Assembly: GCA_035285585.1 (NCBI GenBank)
Contig: JAYKGU010000164.1
Location: forward strand, 62,001 to 126,000
DNA from: JAYKGU01 sp035285585
Lineage (GTDB): Bacteria; Cyanobacteriota; Cyanobacteriia; CAKZMO01
DNA length: 64,000 bases
Direction of reading: 5' to 3'
Under the pieces are notes generated by a model that worked only from the letters and a program-made list of their open reading frames with translations, did no database searches and had not been told where the DNA came from. Below, in pieces: positions 26,445-36,068 of this stretch (the stretch's first letter is position 1; each line of letters begins with the position of its first letter). The translations under genes and the position numbers were made by a program.

Positions 26445-28124
26445 TTACTCGGCGGGGACAGGGGGTGGAGCCGTTTCCGTGGGAGGTGGGGCCGCAGGGG
26501 GAGTTGCGGGCGCAGGGGCTGTGGTGGGAGGCTCTGCCGGGAAGGTTTCGGGGGTGTCGGTATTCGTTGTCCCAGCGTCGGTTGCTCCGGGGGCAGCTGT
26601 CCCGGCATCAGTGGGGGAGGTTTCGGCGGGGGATGTCTCAGCCGGAGGGGTCTCAGCCGGTGATGGCTCGGCAGGGGGTGTCTCTGGTTCCGCAGGGGCA
26701 ACCGGCTCCACCACTGGAGGGGTGGCGGCGTCTGGCCTGCCCAGAATACCGGGGCTGCCGTCGTCAAATACACCCGCCACGCAGGCAATCATTAATGTGG
26801 CCAGGGTACCTACAAACAGAGCTTTCCAGCCCAGGGCAGTGATGTCGCGGCGGCGCGAGGGAATCAGGGCGGCGGTTCCGCCCACAAAGATGCCAACGGA
26901 GGCCAGATGGGCGAAGCCAGAGAGGGCGTAGCTGACGATTAAAATGGTGCGATCGCTCACTAACCCCGCTTCCCCCAGCGCTCCCAGCTCTCGATAGGAG
27001 GGAATGGCGGTTTCCAGCAGCCGTCGCCCGATGAGCACCGAGGCTTGCCAGAGTTCGGGCCAGTCAAGGGAGACGCCCGTTAACACCGTGAGGGGCAGAA
27101 ACAGGACGCCGGAAATGTTTTGCAGCGTCACCACCTGGAAGACTTCCCCCACCGGACTGGGCAATCCGGCCAGCCAGGCGAAGAACTGGTTGATCAGGGC
27201 CACCAGTCCCAGAATCAAAATCAGTACCGCCGCGATGCCCACCGCCATCCGCACCCCGTCTAAGGCTCCGGTGATTGCGGCATCCAGGGGGCTGCCCCGA
27301 TCGATGGGTTCACCCGCAATCGTGTGATCGGGTTCTTTAGGGCTGTCAGAGGTAAAGTCGCGCAGGTCTTCTTCCCTGGGGATGCCGCCCGCCGTCAGGG
27401 GCACCTCGGTTTCGGGCACGAGGATTTTTGACAGCACAAAGCAGGCGGGAATGCCGATGATCGAGGCAGAAACCAGGTGGGCCAGGATATTGGGAAAGAC
27501 CGGGCGCAAAAAGCTCACGTAGATGGCCAGCACCGAGGACGCGGAGGTGCCAAAGCAGCAGGCGAGGATGGCGCAGAGTTCGCTGCGGGTCATCTTGGCT
27601 AAAAAGGGCTTGACCACGATGGCGGCTTCGATGCCCACAAAAATGTTGGCCGCTCCGCTAAGGGATTCGGCCCCGCTGAGGCGCATGGTGTTGTAAAAGA
27701 TCTTGGCAAAGAAATCTGTAATTAGCTGAATTACGCCGATGTTGTAAAGGAGGGCCATCAACCCGCCAAAAAAGATCACCGTGGGCAGCGCCCGGAAGGC
27801 GAAGATGTAGCCCAGGTTGATATCCGGCTCGGTGCCTGGGGACGGCACAATGTTGGGGCCAAAGACGAATCGCGCCCCCACATCAGCGGCGTCAAACACG
27901 CCATTGAGCAGGTTACTAAAAACCTGCAGGGCACCCCTGGCTCCGGGGACGGCAAACACCAGCGCCCCCAAGGCCAACTGAAGGAGAATGCCGCCCACCA
28001 CCACGCGCCACGGGAAATACTTGAGACGGCGGTTTTCTGAAAAAATCCAGGCGATCGCGCACAGCCCAAACATGCCGATCAGGGAAATGGCATTCAAAAT
28101 TGGGATTTCACTGAGAGCCGTCAT
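26445..28124 (-). CDS. concentrative nucleoside transporter (CNT/NupC family) with Pro-rich tail
   Basis: A 559-residue membrane protein from the ATG at 28124. It follows the CNT pattern: three N-terminal helices, the first conserved block around RALPTVIFFGGLMALLYN, the re-entrant region with GAESLSGAANIFVG, then EAAIVVKPF, and the second block with YALSGFAHLASVGIFVGG near residue 425. CNT proteins import nucleosides with Na+ or H+. After about residue 480 comes a 90-residue tail of Pro, Ala, Glu and Thr in PAET-like repeats, not part of the family and probably disordered. It is convergent with the second DUF2294 gene. Confidence 0.9.
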   Translation of the reverse strand: MTALSEIPILNAISLIGMFGLCAIAWIFSENRRLKYFPWRVVVGGILLQLALGALVFAVPGARGALQVFSNLLNGVFDAADVGARFVFGPNIVPSPGTEPDINLGYIFAFRALPTVIFFGGLMALLYNIGVIQLITDFFAKIFYNTMRLSGAESLSGAANIFVGIEAAIVVKPFLAKMTRSELCAILACCFGTSASSVLAIYVSFLRPVFPNILAHLVSASIIGIPACFVLSKILVPETEVPLTAGGIPREEDLRDFTSDSPKEPDHTIAGEPIDRGSPLDAAITGALDGVRMAVGIAAVLILILGLVALINQFFAWLAGLPSPVGEVFQVVTLQNISGVLFLPLTVLTGVSLDWPELWQASVLIGRRLLETAIPSYRELGALGEAGLVSDRTILIVSYALSGFAHLASVGIFVGGTAALIPSRRRDITALGWKALFVGTLATLMIACVAGVFDDGSPGILGRPDAATPPVVEPVAPAEPETPPAEPSPAETPPAETSPAETSPTDAGTAAPGATDAGTTNTDTPETFPAEPPTTAPAPATPPAAPPPTETAPPPVPAE

Positions 28125-28311
28125 CGTGGTTCTACCCCCGCACACTATGCTCAATGATGACGGTACCATAGTCCGCCTGGGTTGAATCGCTGGGGAGGGG
28201 CAAATTATCTGCGTGGGGCAATCCGCCAGTCGCTACAATGGGCGTAGGCTTTTGTGCTGCATTTCATTCATAAGAATCCATCCCCATATCCCAATCAAAC
28301 AATCAAACTTA

Positions 28312-28596
28312 ATGATGGACGCGTTCGCCTTCAATCCGCCCGACTGGGCCCAGACCGCAACCCACGCCCAGGGGTTCTGCTGTCCCCGGTGTGGCGAACC
28401 GCCCGCCAGCGCCAAGGCGGTTTGGATTAACCGGCGATCGCCCGTTTTTGGCCTGGATCATCGCCGCAAATGGCAGGAGTTCTACCACTGCGAGTGTGGC
28501 AAAGCCTGGTGGGGCTGGAGCAGCGATCGCCCCCCCAGCGACCTCAAACCGTCGGACATGCCGGAGCGATCGCCCGACGATTTTGGTCTATTTTAA
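28312..28596 (+). CDS. small conserved zinc-ribbon protein
   Basis: A 94-residue protein starting at one of two adjacent ATGs (28312 or 28315). Two Cys pairs, CPRCG near residue 24 and CECG near 61, should bind one zinc ion; between them is a Trp- and Arg-rich stretch (RRKWQEFYHCECGKAWWGW). I know similar proteins only as unnamed cyanobacterial families. It is convergent with the RTX hydrolase gene, 38 bp away. Confidence 0.7.
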   Translation: MMDAFAFNPPDWAQTATHAQGFCCPRCGEPPASAKAVWINRRSPVFGLDHRRKWQEFYHCECGKAWWGWSSDRPPSDLKPSDMPERSPDDFGLF

Positions 28597-28634
28597 GGGT
28601 TGCCGTCGGGGCCAATGGCCAGGGCGGGCAGTTG

Positions 28635-30488
28635 CTACTGGGGCGCAAGGGGTTGGGCGATCGCCTGGAGCGCCTGGAGGGCCAGGACATCAACGGCCCC
28701 TGCCCCCTGCTCCTCCTCTTCAAGGGTGGGGCCACGGTTTAGAAATCCCACCACGGTAACGTCCTGTTCTGGCAGGTAAATCATCCAGGAACTCCAGCCA
28801 AAGGATCCGCCGTTGTGTCCCCAAAAGGTTCCCAGGTTCGGATCGTCGGCCACCAGCGCCCCCAAACCATAGGTGAACTGGTCGCTGAAATTGCCGCCGC
28901 CAGTGAGCATCCGACTCAGGGTGTCTGGCGCAAGCAGCTCTCCCTTAAACAGCCCCTGGGCGAAGCGGGCAATATCCGCCGTTGTCGAGACGACGCCCCC
29001 GGCGGCACTCGTCCAGGAGAGGTTGTCCTGGGTGTTATCCAAAACACCGTCGCCATCAAAGTCAAAGTAGCCCTGGGTAAAGCCACCGGGAACGGTTTCC
29101 TGGGGTGCATAGAAAGTGTTGGTCATCCCCAGCGGGTCAAAAATGCGATCGCGCAGTACGTCAACCAGGGGTGCCCCTGCGACCTGCTCAATGATTTCAC
29201 CCAGCAGCAAGTAGTTAGTGTTGCTGTAGTCGAACTGTTCCCCTGGCTCGAACTGGGCGGGCTGGTCGGCAATCAGATCGAGCAATTCTGGAGACGTCCA
29301 CCGCCGCTGCAGGAGGGATGGGTCGGCCAGCTCCACCAGGGGCACCGTGTAGTCGGGGATGCCGCTGGTCATATTCAGCAACTGCTCTACCGTCACGCGA
29401 TCGCCACTGGCCAATTGCCCCGCCACATCCGGCAGCCACTGATCCAGCGTATCGGTCAGGCCCAGGCGACCCTCCTGCACCAGTTGCAGCACCGTGGCCG
29501 CCACGATGGGCTTGGTGATGCTGGCGATGTTAAATCGGTCATCGGGGCGCACCGCCTGTCCGGTGGCCAGGTCAGCAAGACCGCTACTACCTGTCCAGCG
29601 GGTACCATCGGCGGCGATCGCAGTTAAAGCCGCTCCGGGGGCATTCACCCCCTGGATGACCTGATCCAGGGTTTGCTGGAGACGGTCGGCCTGCTGGGCA
29701 TCTCCAAAGATAAAGTCTTCGGACGACAGGCTGGAGGGGCGAATTCCTTGCAGAATGGCGATCGCCCGTCCCTGGTCTAAGATTTCGGTGTTCCTGCCGC
29801 GATCGCGCAGGGTGAGATCCGTAAACTCTGCCCCCAGCCGGAGAATTTTGAGCTGGTCAACCCCCACTTCAAAGTCAGTAATCACGGAGGCAGCGGCGGT
29901 TTCTCCACTGCCAACCCAAAACTGGTCGGCTCCCTGGCCACCCGTCAGGCGATCGCCGCCGTCCACATCCACCAATTGATCGTCCCCCTGACCGCCCCAC
30001 TGGCGATCGCGGCCCGTCCCCCCCGCGAGCTGGTCATCCCCACTGCCCCCAAAGAGCCGATCAGAGCCGCTGCCGCCATTGAGGTAATCCCGCCCGGTGC
30101 TGCCCCAAAGCCAGTCCGCGTCTGCCAACCCAACCAGCCAATCGTTGCCCTGGGAGCCAAGCAGGCGATCGCCCCCAGCGCCGCCATTCAGCCAATCGTT
30201 GCCGCGGTCTCCCCACAGGCGGTCGTCGCCTTCGTTGCCGAACAGAATATCGGCCTGGGCTAATCCCTGGAGGCGATCGCCCCCGTCCAGCCCATAGAGG
30301 GTGGATTGGGATGGGGTGGTGCGTAACCGATCCACGGCATCCGTGCCGTAAAGGGTTGATGAGCCTGCCGGGGTTGTCTTGCCGACGAACCCGGCCATGC
30401 CATCGGTCATCTGAGTGTTGCCATTAATAGGCAGGTAAGTCTGTCCCGATTCAACCGCTGAATCGGAGGAAAAATTAGGATCAATCAT
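28635..30488 (-). CDS. serine beta-lactamase-like hydrolase with N-terminal RTX calcium-binding repeats
   Basis: A 617-residue protein. Residues about 60-185 contain RTX nonapeptides of GGxGxDxLxG type (for example GGAGGDRLLGSQGNDWLVG), which bind Ca2+ outside the cell. Residues about 250-600 form a class C beta-lactamase/esterase domain with SITK (SxxK, near 324), YSN (near 420) and a late GHNGG. RTX repeats normally stand at the C-terminus next to the type I secretion signal; here they lead. No Sec signal peptide is visible, so secretion through a type I exporter is inferred. The enzyme may be an esterase, D-aminopeptidase or penicillin-binding-type hydrolase; the substrate is unknown. Confidence 0.88.
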   Translation of the reverse strand: MIDPNFSSDSAVESGQTYLPINGNTQMTDGMAGFVGKTTPAGSSTLYGTDAVDRLRTTPSQSTLYGLDGGDRLQGLAQADILFGNEGDDRLWGDRGNDWLNGGAGGDRLLGSQGNDWLVGLADADWLWGSTGRDYLNGGSGSDRLFGGSGDDQLAGGTGRDRQWGGQGDDQLVDVDGGDRLTGGQGADQFWVGSGETAAASVITDFEVGVDQLKILRLGAEFTDLTLRDRGRNTEILDQGRAIAILQGIRPSSLSSEDFIFGDAQQADRLQQTLDQVIQGVNAPGAALTAIAADGTRWTGSSGLADLATGQAVRPDDRFNIASITKPIVAATVLQLVQEGRLGLTDTLDQWLPDVAGQLASGDRVTVEQLLNMTSGIPDYTVPLVELADPSLLQRRWTSPELLDLIADQPAQFEPGEQFDYSNTNYLLLGEIIEQVAGAPLVDVLRDRIFDPLGMTNTFYAPQETVPGGFTQGYFDFDGDGVLDNTQDNLSWTSAAGGVVSTTADIARFAQGLFKGELLAPDTLSRMLTGGGNFSDQFTYGLGALVADDPNLGTFWGHNGGSFGWSSWMIYLPEQDVTVVGFLNRGPTLEEEEQGAGAVDVLALQALQAIAQPLAPQ

Positions 30489-30712
30489 GGTAAATTCCTA
30501 AAGAAAAACTAGCTACATTTGAATCAGCAAATCGTCCTTAGTACCTATCCAAAAATTCGCCGGAGCTTTTGGAATTTCAAACCCCTGTGGAGTTTCAGAT
30601 AAGGTCCTAATAAGAGCGGTAAACTGGTGCCGCCGCTGGCTTAACGATGAGCTGATATCAACGTATCCAGTTTGTTAGATGTGGGCTAGTAGCCCCGGTC
30701 ATTGAGGAATTA

Positions 30713-31975
30713 GTGACCTGGGTCATATCGCCAATTTCGGCCCCATCGAGTAAAAGTTTAGATATGGGCACAAACCAGATTAGTAACCCGCTGGGAATTC
30801 CCGTCATGGCTCAAATTCCGCCTCGATTTCTGCGATCGCTTCAATATATTGAATGGGTCATACTGGCCGTGCATCTGGTGTCGGGCAGCGCGAACGGCAG
30901 CTTTAGCGAGTCAATCGTCAATTCGCTGGTTATTCTGGCTTTTCTGGGAGTGCTCTTTTGGATGAGTTTAAACCTGCCCATTCAAGGTTCTCCCTGGCGG
31001 CAACGGGCGTATGTGTGGGCAGGATTGCTGCTGGTTACTTTTGCCCAGGTAATTGGGCTATTTATCACGCTATTTCTGTACCTTTATATTGCCAAAGCCT
31101 GTTTTTTGCTCCGGCGTAGAGAGCTGATTTTTACCACCATTATTGCTGGCGTTTTAGATGTCACTACGCTGCTGATTCTGGTGTCTCAATTAAGCGGTGA
31201 TGAGGTGGCGATCGCCCCAGCTTCTATGGGAATAACCTCCCTCATTGCTGACGATCTGGGCGAGTACGTAGCCGTTAGTACTTTTGTGATCATCTTCTGT
31301 TTCACCGCCATTTCGGAATACCAGAATCGCCAGCAGGTAGAAATTCTGGCCCAGCAGGTGGAAACCCTGGCCACCACCCTGGAGCGCACCCGGATCGCCC
31401 GCGACATCCACGATTCTCTGGGCCACACCCTGACCACGCTGAATGTGCATCTGGCCGTGGCGCTACGGCTCTATCGTCAGGATGGGACGGCGGCCTTTCA
31501 GGCGCTCAACACCGCCAAAGGACTGGCCGATCAGAGCATTGAGGATGTCAACCGCACCCTCCGCACTCTGCGGGAATCGGACTTTGACCTGGCGCAGGCC
31601 CTGGTTGGTGTGATGGAGCAGCTCAAGCTTGCCCAGTCCCTGCGGGTTCACTGGCAGATCGATTTGCCGCCCCTGCCACTGTCCACTCGCTACCAAATTT
31701 ACTGCATCGTCAAGGAAGGGCTGGTCAACGTCCAGAAGCACGCCCAGGCCACGGAAGTATGGGTGCAGTGTCAGCGGATCAATGGCGCGATCGCCCTCAA
31801 AATTGAAGATAATGGTCGCGGTTTTGATCCCACGGCCATCCATGCCGGTTTTGGCCTGCAGGGTATGCGGGAGCGGGTGCAAATGCTGGCGGGTGAGCTG
31901 GTGATTAACAGCAGCACCAGGGGCACCCAACTCCACATCACGCTTCCTTATCGGACTCCGGAAACGGCGTCTTGA
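30713..31975 (+). CDS. NarL-type sensor histidine kinase
   Basis: A 420-residue kinase. The N-terminal half has five to six membrane helices (residues about 45-200) and no large extracellular loop, suggesting sensing in or near the membrane. A short coiled coil leads to the HisKA_3 dimerisation domain with the phospho-acceptor His near residue 234 (ARDIHDSLGHTLTTL). The HATPase domain follows with LVNVQKHAQA, IEDNGRGFD and GFGLQGMRERV. The start is a GTG preceded by GAGGAA; ATGs at 30764 and 30806 are alternatives. Its partner regulator begins 85 bp downstream. Confidence 0.9.
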   Translation: MTWVISPISAPSSKSLDMGTNQISNPLGIPVMAQIPPRFLRSLQYIEWVILAVHLVSGSANGSFSESIVNSLVILAFLGVLFWMSLNLPIQGSPWRQRAYVWAGLLLVTFAQVIGLFITLFLYLYIAKACFLLRRRELIFTTIIAGVLDVTTLLILVSQLSGDEVAIAPASMGITSLIADDLGEYVAVSTFVIIFCFTAISEYQNRQQVEILAQQVETLATTLERTRIARDIHDSLGHTLTTLNVHLAVALRLYRQDGTAAFQALNTAKGLADQSIEDVNRTLRTLRESDFDLAQALVGVMEQLKLAQSLRVHWQIDLPPLPLSTRYQIYCIVKEGLVNVQKHAQATEVWVQCQRINGAIALKIEDNGRGFDPTAIHAGFGLQGMRERVQMLAGELVINSSTRGTQLHITLPYRTPETAS

Positions 31976-31984
31976 CGGAAATGA

Positions 31985-32035
31985 AGCCCACAGGTGGGCA
32001 GACCCACCCTACAAACTGGTGGGCAGTGCTCACCC
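31985..32035. repeat. GTGGGCAG palindromic repeat between kinase and regulator
   Basis: Several direct and inverted GGTGGGCA/CCCACC units fill the short gap between the two-component genes. This type of palindrome is frequent between cyanobacterial genes and may dampen read-through to the regulator. Confidence 0.55.
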
Positions 32036-32060
32036 GACGAACTCATTCCAGGACTCCGCT

Positions 32061-32696
32061 ATGATTAAGCTCCTGCTTGCCGATGATCAAGTCCTCTTTC
32101 GCCAGGGGCTGGTGACGCTGCTCTCCATCGAAGCGGATCTGGAGGTGGTGGGGCAGGCCAACCATGGGGAGGAGGCGATCGCCCTGGCGGCTGAGCTGGA
32201 GCCAGACGTAATTCTCATGGACGTGCAAATGCCCGTTTGCAGCGGTGTGGCCGCCACCCGCGAAATTCTGCGCCGCTTCCCCTGGATGCGAATCCTGGTG
32301 CTCACCACGTTTGATGAGGATGAGTACATTTGGGACTGTCTACAGGCGGGTGCCCTGGGCTATTTGCTCAAGCACACCGCCGCCGATCAGTTTGTTGCGG
32401 CTATTCGAGCAGTTTACTCCGGCCATAGCCACCTGGGGCCAACCATCGCCCCTAAAGTGTTTGCCCATCTGCAGCCCCGCCCATCCCTGCAACCAGAGTC
32501 TCTGACCAACCTCAGTAAGCGGGAGCTGGAAATTCTGGCGCTGATCGGCCAGGGAAAAAATAATCAAGAGATTATGGGGCTGCTGTACTTGAGCGAAGGC
32601 ACGGTGAAAAACTACGTGACGCGCATCCTGAGTCGTCTGGGCCTGCGCGATCGCGTCCAGGCAGCCCTGTGGGCACAGCGAAATTTGCGCCTGTAA
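32061..32696 (+). CDS. NarL/LuxR-family response regulator
   Basis: A 211-residue response regulator from the ATG at 32061. The receiver domain has the acidic pair in LADDQ, the phospho-acceptor Asp54 in ILMDVQMP, the Thr in VLTTF and the Lys in LLKHT. The C-terminal LuxR helix-turn-helix (about 150-211) shows LTNLSKREIEILALI-like and SEGTVKNYVTRILSRLGLRDR elements. With the kinase directly upstream it forms a complete two-component system; the kinase lacks any recognisable ligand domain, so the signal is unknown. No obvious target gene is marked; the large secreted nuclease gene downstream is a candidate by position only. Confidence 0.92.
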   Translation: MIKLLLADDQVLFRQGLVTLLSIEADLEVVGQANHGEEAIALAAELEPDVILMDVQMPVCSGVAATREILRRFPWMRILVLTTFDEDEYIWDCLQAGALGYLLKHTAADQFVAAIRAVYSGHSHLGPTIAPKVFAHLQPRPSLQPESLTNLSKRELEILALIGQGKNNQEIMGLLYLSEGTVKNYVTRILSRLGLRDRVQAALWAQRNLRL

Positions 32697-32919
32697 TTTG
32701 CGCCTGTAAGTTCTATCTCCCGACGGATGTTTTACAACCGTTTCAGGATCTACCTCCCAGGCATGGTTAAAGCCGTCTTAACCCGGATAGCGTATCGTCG
32801 CAACGGAAGTACCCGCAGAGGTACTGTAAACGCTTAGCGGCAAATCGAATGATGGAAGCGGAACAGGGGATCGGTGCCGCGATCCCCAAAAAGCCAAATT
32901 TGATCCGAGGAGAATACGT

Positions 32920-35619
32920 ATGAAGTGGGTTATGCAGGCTTTGAAACGACTGGCGATGGGGCTGGCGATCGCCACCTGGCTGTGGACACTGGGGGGTTGG
33001 GCAGCCCAGGCCCAAACGGCGATCGCCCCCCGTATTCACGACATTCAGGGGGCCAGAACCCAGTCTTCCCTGGCGAGCACCCCAAACGCCAACGTGGCCC
33101 AGGTGCCCGGCATTGTCACCGTGGTGCTGGACAACGGTTTCTACATGCAAGACCCACAACCAGACGGGGATGAGGCCACCTCGGAAGGGATTTTTGTCTT
33201 CACCAAAGAGGCTCCTGCGGTGGACGGAGCAGCCCTGGCCATTGGCGATGCCGTGCAGGTGAGCGGTCGGGTGGTGGAGTTTATCCCCGGTGGCCCGACT
33301 GCCAACAACCTGCCCACTACCCAAATTGACGCTTCGGGTAGCGACGCAGTGATCGTGCGGGAATCGAGCGACAATCCTCTGCCGGAGCCGATCGTTCTGG
33401 GGCAGGGTGGCCGCGTGCCCCCCGCCCAAATTATTGATGATGACGGGCTGACGGTGTTTGACCCAGCGTCGGACGGCATCGACTTCTTTGAAAGCCTGGA
33501 AGGAATGCGGGTAGAAATTCCCGAGCCGCTGGTGGTGGAGCCAACCAACCGCTTTGGCGAGTTCATCGTGGTGGGCGATCGCGGAGCCACGGCTTCCCGG
33601 CTGGCGCAGACCCAGGGCCTGGTGGCCGGGGCGGGCGACCTGAACCCGGAGCGCATCTGGATAAAGAACACGATTGGCCGGACGCCGCGAGTGAATGTGG
33701 GCGATCGCTTCGTACAGCCCATCGTTGGCGTCATGGGCTACAGCTTTGGCAACTACAAGGTGTTTACCACCCAGCCCCTCTCTTCGGTGATTGCGGTGGA
33801 GCCGCAGCCAGAAACCACTGACCTGGTGGCTGGAGCCGACACCCTGACCGTCGCCGCCTTTAACGTGGAAAACCTCGATCCAGGGGATGGCGATCGCCTC
33901 CAGCAACTGGGCCGGGTGATTGCCGACAGCCTCAAGGCACCGGACATCCTGGCCCTGTCGGAAATTCAGGACAACGATGGCCCGAAGGAGACGGCGGTAA
34001 CCGAGGCTGACCAGACCTACCAAGCCTTGATCAAGGCCATCCAGACGGCGGGTGGCCCCCGCTACGATTTTGCTGATGTCGCGCCCCAGGCCAACCAGGA
34101 CGGCGGGCAGCCAGGGGGCAACATTCGACTGGGATTCCTCTATCAGCCCGATCGGGTCACTCTGGCAGATGCGCCGCGCGGCACAGCGACCCAGGCCGTG
34201 GAGGTCGTGCGGGATGGGAATGGCCCCCGCCTCTCCCTCAACCCAGGCCGTGTTGACCCCACGAATGCCGCCTTCAACGGTGGCCGCAAACCCGTTGCCG
34301 CAGAGTTTCGCTTCAACGGCGAGAAGATTTTCATCGTTGCCAACCACTTCAAGTCCAAGCGGGGAGACGGCGAACTCTTTGGCCGCACCCAGCCACCGGA
34401 AGCGGTGACGGAAGCCGTGCGTCTGCCCCAGGCCACCGTGGTGCATGACTTTGTGGAAGACCTGCTGGCCGCCGACCCCAACGCCAATGTGCTGGTGGTG
34501 GGGGATTTGAACGACTTTGAGAACTCCAGAACCCTCTCGGTGCTGGCGGGAGATAAGCTGCAAAACCTGGTGGATCTGCTGCCGGAGCGCGATCGCTACA
34601 CCCTGCTATTCCAGGGCAACCTGCAGGCCTTTGACCATATCCTGGTGAGCCAGCACCCGCTGTTCGAGGCGGATCCGGCGCTGGATATCGTGCATCTCAA
34701 TGCGGGCTTCGCCAATGGCGTGAGTGACCACGATCCGCTGCTGGTGAAGCTGCGGTTTCCGGCCTCAGCCAGTCCGCGTCCCGTAAGTCCCGCCCCTGTA
34801 AATCCCGCCCCTGTAAATCCCGCCCCGGTGAATCCCGCCCCGGTGAATCCCGCTCCTGTGAATCCCGTTAATCCCACAACTCCCATTAGCCCTGAGAAGC
34901 CTGCTGGTTCCACTCTATTCGAGTCGATCTTCCCCGACCTGTCAGGTCCGGCCCTGATGAATCAGCTCGCCCGCACCTACGCCCCCATCCGCACCCTGGG
35001 CTACAACGACGGCAGAGACTATCTCTATGGCGTTGTCGAAAACCAGAATGGGGTCGTGACGGGTGTCTACACCGGCTACCAGATCCAGCTCAATCCGGGA
35101 GCTGAACCCCGTATGGATGTATTCGCCAAGGGCCTCAATGCCGAACATGTCTGGCCCCAGAGCAAGGGCGCAAAAGGGCCGGCCAAAAGTGACCTGCACC
35201 ACCTGTTTCCCGCCCGAATTCGGGTGAACGGCACGCGGGGCAACAATCCCTTTGAAGACATCCCCGATGAGCAGACCGATCGCTGGTTTTTGGGACTCGA
35301 TGAGCTGCGATCGCGCCCGACCAGCAACATCGACGACTATAGCGAGTTTGACCCCGGCAAGTTTGAGCCACGGGAGGTGAAGAAGGGGGATGTGGCCCGT
35401 GCCATGTTCTACTTCTACACCGTTTACAAATCCCAGGCTGACGCGGTCGACAGCAACTTCTTTCCCGGCCAGCGAGCCGTCCTCTGCCGCTGGCATGCTC
35501 AAGATCCAGCCGATGCCCTGGAGGTGGCCCGCAGTCATGCGATCGCCCAGTCACAGCAGGGCAACGAGAATCCGTTTATCCTCGACCCAACCCTAGCGAG
35601 CCGCACCTACTGCCAGTAA
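32920..35619 (+). CDS. secreted nuclease with two catalytic domains (EEP-type plus endonuclease I-type)
   Basis: A 899-residue exported protein. A Sec signal covers residues 1-32 (basic start, GLAIATWLWTLGGWAAQAQA-like core). An OB-like region (about 40-290) resembles that of ExeM/NucH extracellular nucleases. An endonuclease/exonuclease/phosphatase domain follows (about 305-615: FNVENLDPGDGDRL, LSEIQDNDG, NHFKSKRGD, VVGDLNDFE, SDHDP). A Pro/Asn/Val linker of PAPVN repeats (about 616-662) leads to an endonuclease I domain with NAEHVWPQS near residue 740 and a DLHHLFP motif. Both domains degrade DNA; the protein may scavenge phosphate and nucleosides from extracellular DNA. Own ribosome-binding site (CCGAGGAGAA). 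Terminator at 35633. Confidence 0.92.
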   Translation: MKWVMQALKRLAMGLAIATWLWTLGGWAAQAQTAIAPRIHDIQGARTQSSLASTPNANVAQVPGIVTVVLDNGFYMQDPQPDGDEATSEGIFVFTKEAPAVDGAALAIGDAVQVSGRVVEFIPGGPTANNLPTTQIDASGSDAVIVRESSDNPLPEPIVLGQGGRVPPAQIIDDDGLTVFDPASDGIDFFESLEGMRVEIPEPLVVEPTNRFGEFIVVGDRGATASRLAQTQGLVAGAGDLNPERIWIKNTIGRTPRVNVGDRFVQPIVGVMGYSFGNYKVFTTQPLSSVIAVEPQPETTDLVAGADTLTVAAFNVENLDPGDGDRLQQLGRVIADSLKAPDILALSEIQDNDGPKETAVTEADQTYQALIKAIQTAGGPRYDFADVAPQANQDGGQPGGNIRLGFLYQPDRVTLADAPRGTATQAVEVVRDGNGPRLSLNPGRVDPTNAAFNGGRKPVAAEFRFNGEKIFIVANHFKSKRGDGELFGRTQPPEAVTEAVRLPQATVVHDFVEDLLAADPNANVLVVGDLNDFENSRTLSVLAGDKLQNLVDLLPERDRYTLLFQGNLQAFDHILVSQHPLFEADPALDIVHLNAGFANGVSDHDPLLVKLRFPASASPRPVSPAPVNPAPVNPAPVNPAPVNPAPVNPVNPTTPISPEKPAGSTLFESIFPDLSGPALMNQLARTYAPIRTLGYNDGRDYLYGVVENQNGVVTGVYTGYQIQLNPGAEPRMDVFAKGLNAEHVWPQSKGAKGPAKSDLHHLFPARIRVNGTRGNNPFEDIPDEQTDRWFLGLDELRSRPTSNIDDYSEFDPGKFEPREVKKGDVARAMFYFYTVYKSQADAVDSNFFPGQRAVLCRWHAQDPADALEVARSHAIAQSQQGNENPFILDPTLASRTYCQ

Positions 35620-36068
35620 CGCCCCTCGAGATAGCCCCTTTCCTGCTTCGGGTGGAAAGGGGCTTTGAAACGAGTCCGTTCAGACTCCTTTTCTCCTTTG
35701 ATGGGCTACTGAGGTGATTTCTTAGGATGAAACTACCAGTCCACGGTGCGTTACGCTTCGCTTTAGCGATAGCCATGCCCTTGGGCTATACGGCAACCTA
35801 CAGGCGGTATGGTCTTTCCTGGAAATCGCCTAAGTACACATAAGTCCTGAACCCCTTGCTGTTCGGGCTTTTCCCGCAAACCCCAACCCCATCTACCAGA
35901 GCGGGGGAAGGGGAGCCAGAAAGCCTTGTCTTACCTCCCCCTCGCCCATTTTTGGGAGAGGGGGATTGAGGGGGTGAGGGTCAAGATGTGTGTACGTAGT
36001 AGCCCCAAGGAGAAGGGGATGAGGGCAGTTCAGGCTCCCGGTCAAGCCTGAGTAGTTACAAAATCTCC
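35620..36068. other. spacer with terminator and palindromic repeats
   Basis: After the nuclease terminator comes a region with GGYGATTTC-type arms near 35714 and 35822 in inverted orientation around a GTTACGCTTCGCTTTAGCG-like core, possibly a degenerate miniature element. At 35880-36010 is the frequent cyanobacterial CCCCCTC/GAGGGGG repeat. No gene is supported. Confidence 0.55.
35633..35666 (+). terminator. rho-independent terminator of the nuclease gene
   Basis: An 11-bp stem (35633-35643 with 35654-35664, 10-nt loop) followed by TTTG, 14 bp after the stop codon. Confidence 0.8.

Noticed and set aside
32767..34563. Long minus-strand open frame opposite the secreted nuclease
   Set aside because: Antisense of a protein with clear domains and signal peptide; its own translation is Gly/His/Val-rich without a family.
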